Positions 58,145-64,000 of a stretch of DNA of 64,000 nt are shown in pieces (position 1 is the stretch's first letter; every line of letters starts with the position of its first letter). The stretch is from Rhodopirellula sp. (GTDB lineage: Bacteria > Planctomycetota > Planctomycetia > Pirellulales > Thermoguttaceae). The notes under the pieces were generated by a model, which did no database searches, had not been told where the DNA came from, and saw nothing but the letters and a program-made list of their open reading frames with translations. Where the stretch lies: positions 1 to 64,000 of the forward strand of contig JAAYEH010000059.1 of assembly GCA_012728855.1 (NCBI GenBank), in the 5' to 3' direction. A program made the translations under genes and the position numbers.

Positions 58145-58594
58145 TCAGGAAACATCGAGTTCGATGTCGCTGATCGTAAGATCGATGTCGTTCGAACCGT
58201 TGTCGAGCAGCCTGCTCCAATCCACGTCTCCACGCGACGAGGAGCCCTCGCGTTCCGCTTCCCGCTGACACTTGATACACAGCGTCGCGTAAGGAAGAGC
58301 GTTCAGCCTCGCCATAGGAATGCTGATGCCACACCCCTCGCAGGCGCCGTACTCGCCTTGCCGCATCCGTTCCAAGGCGACTTCGATGCGGGCCAATTCG
58401 CGGCTTTCCACCTCCGCGAGTTGGCTGCTGATCTCGTCCTGGACTGAATCCAAGGCGGCGTCGATCAGGTCGCCGGAACTCTGGGCGCGCAGTTCCTTCA
58501 ATAAACTGAGGTCGCCGGCCAGGGCCTTCCGCAGCGCGTCGCGCCGCTTGATCAGCACCTGGTGCATGTTCGTAATCGCGTCTTTACGGCTCAT
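58145..58594 (-). CDS. TraR/DksA-type zinc-finger protein
   Basis: A 149-aa protein. A coiled-coil N-terminal half (HQVLIKRRDALRKALAGD... to RIEVALERMRQGEYG) precedes a four-Cys zinc finger (CEGCG...CIKCQ). DksA relatives enter the RNA polymerase secondary channel and adjust transcription during stress. The C-terminus has an added acidic tail (NGSNDIDLTISDIELDVS), not usual for DksA. The coiled-coil tip DxxDxA motif is not clear, so DksA-like activity is uncertain. Confidence 0.82.
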   Translation of the reverse strand: MSRKDAITNMHQVLIKRRDALRKALAGDLSLLKELRAQSSGDLIDAALDSVQDEISSQLAEVESRELARIEVALERMRQGEYGACEGCGISIPMARLNALPYATLCIKCQREAEREGSSSRGDVDWSRLLDNGSNDIDLTISDIELDVS

Positions 58595-59159
58595 AGGGTT
58601 TCACCTCGGAGTCCGATCCTAGCTTCATTAAAGGACTTGCGCCAAAAATGAGCCAGTCGCGAACTACCTCTTCTCTGCCTGATTCCTTCGATGGGTTCCC
58701 AGGTGACCGCCGGTACGCCCCGGCAGCAACCTAACTATAGTACGAATGTGGTCGGAGGGGGGCAGAAAATTCAAAAAAACTTTGCTTTCCCCTCCAACGG
58801 CGCGAATTCCGTAACCGATTCAACACCGGCGACGGGCCAGGGTGCCGTTCTACGGAACATTTCTTCTGCGGTTCCCCACGCCCCACTGCAAAACCGGACA
58901 CTTCCGCCACCACCGGGCGTGCCTGCGACCGACTTCCTGCCAGGACGTCGGCCCCGTAGATCGCTTTCGGATAATCGACAAAACCGGCACAGATATACAG
59001 CCGTTTTTTCCATCTTCCCCATTGGACTGGCAGCGATGCGCTTACCACGTTGCCCCCTCCTCAATCGCAAAGTAAATCCCTCAGTGGCGCAATCCGCAAA
59101 GCGAATGTCTCCGGATGAGCCCGAACAGCAATACGAAACCAAGACCGACGAGAGATCCA
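58595..59159. other. 565-bp divergent intergenic region
   Basis: No gene is supported. The track ORFs here (for example 58691-59284 plus and 58731-59048 minus) have no recognisable domain or good ribosome site. The A-rich tract near 58765-58785 and CTATAGT near 58734 are the most promoter-like features. Confidence 0.4.
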
Positions 59160-61286
59160 ATGGTCAGTTCCGTTGCCAACCTATTAGATACCGCCAGCGA
59201 CGATTTGGTTCTTCGAATTTGTGGAAGTTCTCGCAATGGTCAGGTGGTGCGTATCCGGGCCGGAAAGTGTACTATTGGATCTAGCCCGCAATGCACCCTC
59301 CGTATCCGCTCAAGAGGGGTAATGCCGCTACATTGCCTCCTCATTCGCGGTACCAGACGGACCGTGATTCGTCGCTGGGCGCCTGATACGCTGCTGAACG
59401 GTAAAGCGTTCACGGATTCTGAACTTTTGCCTGGGGATCGCCTGAGCGTTGGCCAGCTTGAACTCGAAGTGTTGCCGACAGCCCGCGGCCGAATTGCCGC
59501 GCCCTCGGAAGGAGGCGATTCCGGTTGTGCCGAGTTCAATAGCGAGGCAACGCAGGCTCTCGACACGCAAGAGTCGGCAATCGCCGAACTTGAATCTCGG
59601 CGGCAGGAATTGGACAGCCGGTCGCAATATGTGCAGCAGCAATACGAGGAGATTGAGCGCATCCAGGGAGAAATTGCCGAACAGCGTCGGCGATTCCAAG
59701 AAGAGCTATCGAAGTTCGAACGGCGCTGCGAGGCGCTCGACGACGAGCAGCAGCGGCGTCTGGAAGAACATCATCGCGCGGCGAAGGAACTCGATCGGCA
59801 AGCCGAGACGCTCAACCGCGAGAGGAACGAGTTGGAGTCTGCCCGTGCGGCCTTGGAAGAAAACCGCCAGGCCTGGCTACGTGACCGAGAGGAAGCCGGA
59901 GCGGCGTTTTCGGAATCGGAACAGCAACGATTGGAAGAGCATCGCCGCGCGGCGGCGGGACTCGACCGGCAAGCCGAGACGCTCAACCGCGAGAGGAACG
60001 AGTTGGAGTCTGCCCGTGCGGCCTTGGAAGAAAACCGCCAGGCCTGGCTACGTGAGCGAGAGGAAGCCGAAGCGGCGTTTTCGGAATCCGAACAGCAACG
60101 CGTGGAAGAGCATCGCCGCGCGGCGGCGGAACTCGATCGGCAAGCCGAGACGCTCAACCGCGAGAGGAACGAGTTGGAGTCTGCCCGTGCGGCCTTGGAA
60201 GAAAACCGCCAGGCTTGGCTACGTGAGCGAGAGGAAGCCGAAGCGGCGTTTTCGGAATCGGAACAGCAACGCGTGGAAGAACATCGCCGCGCGGCGGAGG
60301 ATCTCGAGCGGCAAGTCGAGACTCTCAACCGCGAGCGGGACGTGTTGGAGTCTGCCCGTGCGGCCCTGGAGGAAAGCCGCCAGGCCTGGCGGCGTGAGCG
60401 AGAGGAAGCCGAAGCGGCGTTTTCGGAATCGGAACAGCAACGCGTGGAGGAGCATCGCCGCGCGGAAGAGGATCTCGACGTCGGCGGCGTTCCCTGGGAA
60501 ACGCGGATTCCCGACGAAGTCGAGTTCGAATCGGTTTCCGGCAATTCGCCGCTGAGCAGCCTGGAAGTATTTCGCCGCATGGGAACCGTGCCGGACTTCG
60601 CCGAAACGGACGAAGAGCCCGTTTTGGCCGAGCCGATCATCCGCAAGTCGAGCCCTCCGCCAATCGCCCATTTCGAGGAAGAGGATTCCGTCGACTCCTA
60701 CATGGCACAACTGCTGGCACGATCCCGCCAATCAAATGCCGACAGGGGCCCGATGGTGCCCAAGGGGGTCCGGGAATCAGTCCGCCAAAGCTCTGCCGCT
60801 CCCATCCAACCCACGCTCTCTCAAGAGGCTCCCGGGGCGGATCGCCCCGATACGCCTCAGCCCAAGGAGTTCTCTCCTCGGACCGTTGCTCCGGAGAAGC
60901 ACCTGGACTTCGCGGCGATGCGGGATCTGGCCAATTTCTCCGCCCAAACTGCAATCCACCACCATGCGCGACGTAAGATCGACAGCGCCACCCGCACCAA
61001 GTTGTTTCTCACTGCGGCGGCACTGATGTTGAGCGGCGGGCTGCTCTGGGCCTACTGGGCCCGCGCCGCGGGAGACGCGACGCTGTATGGCGCGCTAGCG
61101 AGCTTGTCGATTGCTCTGGTATGGGGAGCGCAATACGCGATATTGACCGGGCGCCGGTTGCTCGGCCGGGCCAAACATCCCCAGTGGGAATCCAGCGAAG
61201 GCACCGTGACGATCGCGCCCCTTGCGCAAGCTTTGAACCTCGCGGACGCAGCCACAGAGGACGATCTGCTCCATTCGCGGGCCTGA
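59160..61286 (+). CDS. FHA domain-coiled coil-membrane protein with internal repeats
   Basis: A protein of about 708 aa. The N-terminal FHA domain (VVRIRAGKCTIGSSPQCTLRI to DRLSVGQLELEVLP) should bind phosphothreonine, although the usual GR-S...SxxH signature is only partly visible. A long coiled coil follows, containing four exact 57-residue repeats and a partial fifth (RLEEHRRAAAELDRQAETLN...). Then comes a disordered acidic/Pro-rich region and two membrane helices near the C-terminus (LFLTAAALMLSGGLLWAYWA, LYGALASLSIALVWGAQYAI). It may anchor a phosphoprotein scaffold to the membrane. ATG 59160 is preferred to 59115 because GAGAG precedes it. Confidence 0.7.
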   Translation: MVSSVANLLDTASDDLVLRICGSSRNGQVVRIRAGKCTIGSSPQCTLRIRSRGVMPLHCLLIRGTRRTVIRRWAPDTLLNGKAFTDSELLPGDRLSVGQLELEVLPTARGRIAAPSEGGDSGCAEFNSEATQALDTQESAIAELESRRQELDSRSQYVQQQYEEIERIQGEIAEQRRRFQEELSKFERRCEALDDEQQRRLEEHHRAAKELDRQAETLNRERNELESARAALEENRQAWLRDREEAGAAFSESEQQRLEEHRRAAAGLDRQAETLNRERNELESARAALEENRQAWLREREEAEAAFSESEQQRVEEHRRAAAELDRQAETLNRERNELESARAALEENRQAWLREREEAEAAFSESEQQRVEEHRRAAEDLERQVETLNRERDVLESARAALEESRQAWRREREEAEAAFSESEQQRVEEHRRAEEDLDVGGVPWETRIPDEVEFESVSGNSPLSSLEVFRRMGTVPDFAETDEEPVLAEPIIRKSSPPPIAHFEEEDSVDSYMAQLLARSRQSNADRGPMVPKGVRESVRQSSAAPIQPTLSQEAPGADRPDTPQPKEFSPRTVAPEKHLDFAAMRDLANFSAQTAIHHHARRKIDSATRTKLFLTAAALMLSGGLLWAYWARAAGDATLYGALASLSIALVWGAQYAILTGRRLLGRAKHPQWESSEGTVTIAPLAQALNLADAATEDDLLHSRA
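59757..60476 (+). repeat. 171-bp tandem repeat within the coiled-coil gene
   Basis: Units start at 59757, 59928, 60099, 60270 and 60441 (partial), each exactly 171 bp (57 codons), with very high DNA identity between units 1 and 3. The frame is kept throughout. Confidence 0.95.
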
Positions 61287-62300
61287 TCAGAACCCTCGTG
61301 CCGCCTTGATGTCGTCGAAATCTCGAATGTGGTAATCGATACCTACGTAGTCCAAAACCCGGCACAAGGACCGCAGCGCGACGCCCATTCCATCCGGGCC
61401 GCTGAATCCGCCGAACTGGCCACCCCCCTTGAGATGCGGCTCGAGATCCAAGAACACGCCGGGAATGCCGCGGCGGCGAAGCTTGCGCTCCATTTGCGGC
61501 AAGAAACGAGCCAGCTCGCGGAGTAGCGTCTCGTGGGCACTGTCCCCTTTATCGCTCGGGACAAAGTTAGCAAGCATGTCCTCGTCGACGTGGCCGCCCT
61601 TGGCAACCGGCTTAGGGTTGTGGTAATCCTTGATGTGGACCCAGCCCAGCCCCGGCTTCATGAGCTGAAACTGCTCGAGCAGTTCACCGGCCGTAAAGCC
61701 CTGCACGATGATATTGGCGGCATCGAAAATCAGCACCATCGCCGGATGGTTCACTTGCCGGTAGATTTCTGCCAGCAAATAGCCGTTCTCGCCGACCAGG
61801 TTCGGCTCGACTTCCACGCCGTAAGTCAGGTCGGAACGATGGCACAGCTCCGCGATTTGGCCGAGTTGCTCCACGGCCTGTGGGATATGTTCTTTCGGGT
61901 CGGTTCCTTTGGGGTGGTAGAAAGAGAATCCCCGGATCAACTTCGACTCAAAGGCGTGTGCCAATTCGCAAGCTTTCTTGACGTCGCCCGTGAGGTATTT
62001 CTTGAAGGGGATATACGCGTTTTTCGTCCCGTCTTCGACGTCAAGGAGCTTGACCTTGCCGATCGGGGAACCGATCGATGAAACGTTCAGACCGTATTCA
62101 TCCTGAAGATGCCGGATTTTCTGGATTTCCGATCGGCTCAGTTTCATGGCGTTTTTCACCCCCTCGCCGACGTCGATAAACCGGATACTGTAATACTGCA
62201 GTCCCAGGGCGGCGAATGCCGCGAACTGCTGGACAGCGGTTTTCTGATTGGCAGCCTCGTCGGCGAATCCGGAGAGAATGACTCGAGGTTGGTCGGCCAT
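61287..62300 (-). CDS. sugar phosphate isomerase/epimerase-like TIM-barrel protein
   Basis: A protein of about 337 aa of the xylose-isomerase-like TIM-barrel family (AP_endonuc_2 fold). Landmarks are VILSGFADEAANQKTAVQQF, KLIRGFSFYHPKG, VEVEPNLVGENGY, VLIFDAANI and GWVHIKDYHN, which supply the Glu, Asp and His metal ligands. The substrate is unknown but probably a sugar or inositol derivative. ATG 62300 begins the conserved domain. It is convergent with the FHA gene, with no gap. Confidence 0.85.
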   Translation of the reverse strand: MADQPRVILSGFADEAANQKTAVQQFAAFAALGLQYYSIRFIDVGEGVKNAMKLSRSEIQKIRHLQDEYGLNVSSIGSPIGKVKLLDVEDGTKNAYIPFKKYLTGDVKKACELAHAFESKLIRGFSFYHPKGTDPKEHIPQAVEQLGQIAELCHRSDLTYGVEVEPNLVGENGYLLAEIYRQVNHPAMVLIFDAANIIVQGFTAGELLEQFQLMKPGLGWVHIKDYHNPKPVAKGGHVDEDMLANFVPSDKGDSAHETLLRELARFLPQMERKLRRRGIPGVFLDLEPHLKGGGQFGGFSGPDGMGVALRSLCRVLDYVGIDYHIRDFDDIKAARGF

Positions 62301-62462
62301 AGTGGTATCCCGTGGATTTCGAGGAAAACGGACCATCGGTCGATGACGGGATCGTATTCTGAAGTTCCTGGCTCAAAATGGCAAGGGGGGCAAGGCAAAC
62401 CTGCGGAAACAGCCGGGCGACCGCGACAAGGCGAGCGGCAGAAGGAAATCTACCCGCTCGGA

Positions 62463-62524
62463 CGTAGCCTGACTCTCCGAGTCGGGTCTTGGAAGCCAGA
62501 CCCGACTCGGAGAGTCAGGCTACG
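62463..62524. repeat. perfect 27-bp inverted repeat
   Basis: CGTAGCCTGACTCTCCGAGT... (62463-62489) is exactly complementary to 62498-62524 with an 8-nt loop. It lies in a 317-bp spacer between the divergent epimerase and hypothetical genes that otherwise shows no gene. Confidence 0.85.
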
Positions 62525-62617
62525 AATTTCCGATCGAAACTTAAGTTCGCCTGCTCAAACTACCGATAAGGTGCCGACGAACCAGGGGGGAGCACTCTGG
62601 TCGGCAAGGAGTTGCGT

Positions 62618-63235
62618 GTGGGCATCTGGGGCATCGGGATCCAGTCGGCAGGGCAGGCGGTTCTTGGAGCCGCTGCTCGCTTGACTGGTTCAGTGGGGCC
62701 GCAACAAGCGGAGCCTCACGCTTGCAACCAGTCGACCGCAGACGAATTAACCCTCTCTGGTGGGGCGATTTCAGCGAAACCTCCCGACTTGGTTGGCCGT
62801 CTGTTTCCTGGCGTTCCGCGACGGGCGGACGGCAGCGTCAACATCGAGAATATCCGCACCTACCGTGACGAGCGTAAAGACGCTCTCGACGCTCGTCTCC
62901 GCGAGGCATTTCGCGACGCGGGCATTGATACCAGTGCGCAGATTCGGCTCCAGGTCGGTTACGATGGCCATGTTGCGGTAGCCAACGATCACCCGCAGCG
63001 GGACGAAATCGAACAGATCTTCGCCGACAATCCCGACCTCCGCAACCACTTCGCTGAGGTCGCCTCGCTCTCGGAGGTCATCCGTGCGGGCGAGGAAGCC
63101 AGCGCATTTCAACAGGCGTACGCCGACGACCCGGACGCCGCCATCGCCGAGTTCTGGCATCTCTTCTCCGGACAACGGCGGCCCGACTTCAGCCTGCTCA
63201 TTGGCGGGGACGAGTCGACCATCGAGTTTCAGTGA
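62618..63235 (+). CDS. hypothetical protein, unrecognised
   Basis: A protein of about 205 aa. GTG 62618 follows AAGGAG with 6-nt spacing; the track's TTG 62612 touches the ribosome site. It starts GIWGIGIQSAGQAVLGAAAR, a possible short hydrophobic start. A middle region rich in Arg/Asp follows (NIENIRTYRDERKDALDARLREAF), and the C-terminus is acidic (EIEQIFADNPDLRNHFAEVA). I recognise no domain. Codon use is like its neighbours, so I consider it a real gene. Its 3' end overlaps the sulfatase-side remnant by a few bases. Confidence 0.6.
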   Translation: MGIWGIGIQSAGQAVLGAAARLTGSVGPQQAEPHACNQSTADELTLSGGAISAKPPDLVGRLFPGVPRRADGSVNIENIRTYRDERKDALDARLREAFRDAGIDTSAQIRLQVGYDGHVAVANDHPQRDEIEQIFADNPDLRNHFAEVASLSEVIRAGEEASAFQQAYADDPDAAIAEFWHLFSGQRRPDFSLLIGGDESTIEFQ

Positions 63236-63348
63236 ACGTGCCGGCCGAGCTCGCCCAACAAGGTGACCCTGATATACCGCACATCCATCACCTCTTTGCC
63301 CGGCTTCTCGGGATCCATGTGCCGCATCGGAAGCTCGACGTCGGCGAA
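63229..63348 (-). pseudogene. C-terminal gene fragment of unknown identity
   Basis: The minus frame reads LFADVELPMRHMDPEKPGKE, then VMDVRYIRVTLLGELGRHVH and a stop. It has no start and abuts, in a different frame, the sulfatase fragment that follows. It looks like a fused gene end from a deletion. Confidence 0.35.
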
Positions 63349-63482
63349 CAGACGGGGCAGACGAAGAACCGGTCAAAGATAGCGCCGTCGCGGGCCAGCG
63401 AGTCGATATTCGGCATGGCGAGGTTGCGGTTTCCGTGAACGCTCAGATCGCCCCACCCCTGGTCATCGGCAAGTATTGGCAC
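63343..63482 (-). pseudogene. N-terminal fragment of a sulfatase gene
   Basis: The minus frame reads ILADDQGWGDLSVHGNRNLA, then MPNIDSLARDGAIFDRFFVCPVCSPT. This is the start of a type I sulfatase up to the CxPxR site: the metal-binding DDQGWGD and the modified Cys (VCSPT) are recognisable. The frame breaks right after CSPT, where Arg should follow. The remaining 400 or so residues are gone. Confidence 0.7.
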
Positions 63483-64000
63483 ACAAGCAATTTGCCCAGT
63501 AAATACGAAGGGGATTGTCCTGCCGCTACGGGCAGGTAATCCATAGTGATACCTCCGTCGAGTTTCTGTTCAATTTGTCCGCGGGTTCTGCGCTACTCCC
63601 AGTGTCGGTGCCCATAGACCAGAGGTCAACGAACCGCCGATACGGGAGGATCGGGATCATTGTGAGAAAAAATTCCACCAGGGAGCTCTGTCTCATCGGG
63701 GGGTGCGGTTAATCGCGAACCGCAGGCATACCCAGGCTAATCGTACAGGTCGGACTTCTGGCGGGCCGTTGCCTTTTTCAGGGGGGCGGGGGAATTCGCC
63801 TTGCCCGAAGCTCTGAGTTTCGGTATTTCTACGCGGCCTTGAGGTGTTTCGCCCGGCCGTCCCTGGCAGCGATCGCCTTTTCCATGGCGCCGGATGCGCC
63901 CAACCGAATCCCTACTCGTCTTGTGCGACTCCAATTTAGGCAGAACAGGCTCTATGGCCGATCTCCGTATGCAAATCCGCCGTCCGGCCGGCTTCTTGTT
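63483..64000. other. gene-poor window end
   Basis: No complete gene is seen. On the minus strand a frame ending at 63829 reads LGASGAMEKAIAARDGRAKHLKAA, a C-terminus-like tail without a recognisable gene; together with the sulfatase fragment it suggests decayed sequence. Confidence 0.35.

Noticed and set aside
58691-59284. 197-aa plus ORF upstream of the FHA gene
   Set aside because: No domain or ribosome site, and it overlaps the FHA start in another frame.
59757-60476. CRISPR-like regular spacing
   Set aside because: The 171-bp period is an in-frame tandem duplication of a coiled coil; no spacers.

Overview
The window is high-GC DNA from what looks like a planctomycete, probably of the Pirellulales or Thermoguttaceae type. 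The reasons are a DUF1559 prepilin-like protein, Tat-exported Gfo/Idh/MocA oxidoreductases, a HEAT-repeat exported protein, remnants of secreted hydrolases and sulfatases, and many short inverted-repeat elements between genes. This is inferred from gene content; there is no rRNA in the window to confirm it. I see no tRNA, rRNA, CRISPR array, prophage or complete insertion sequence.

Region 1 (1-5831, + strand) is a hydrogen-metabolism block. It holds the 3' end of a HydB/NuoF-like subunit and a complete NADH-linked [FeFe]-hydrogenase catalytic subunit (HydA). These are followed by a HydS-like sensor that fuses ferredoxin, hydrogenase-like and histidine-kinase modules, a receiver-only regulator, and a receiver-histidine kinase protein. 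No DNA-binding output domain is present. This suggests an anaerobic, H2-producing and H2-sensing lifestyle.

Region 2 (5832-8970) is accessory: an AbiEi/AbiEii toxin-antitoxin pair with a clear promoter and operator. The pair sits between two direct copies of a 99-bp element that itself ends in 25-bp inverted repeats. A quinone-oxidoreductase-like gene and another hairpin element follow.

Region 3 (8974-33153) is mostly housekeeping. It contains a HEAT protein, a Tat oxidoreductase, glyS, an rpmF-fabD-fabG-acpP-fabF cluster without plsX or fabH, alaS, a trypsin-PDZ protease, recA, pfkB-thpR, tmk-holB, glgB, an RNase H-like protein with a changed active site, and anmK. A structured RNA candidate lies near 26.3 kb.

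Region 4 (33263-43392) contains a class I amidotransferase-like protein without its nucleophilic cysteine, pyrE and a DAHP synthase. It also has a sugar-catabolism run (FucI-like isomerase, FGGY kinase, Gfo/Idh oxidoreductase), a Uma2-family protein, another Tat oxidoreductase and a gene remnant.

Region 5 (43396-64000) holds an ABC permease/ATPase pair, groES-groEL, the DUF1559 protein, a DUF1638-HyuA fusion, trpD, a nucleoside hydrolase, an HtrA-like protease, a DksA-like protein and an FHA-coiled-coil-membrane protein carrying an exact 171-bp tandem repeat. It ends with a TIM-barrel epimerase, one unrecognised gene and a decayed end with sulfatase debris. Across the window several families of near-perfect hairpin elements punctuate gene ends, some inside operons. 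One family shares a GGGGACTGGCTC / GTGCCTGTCCCC core but has a different outer stem at each locus.
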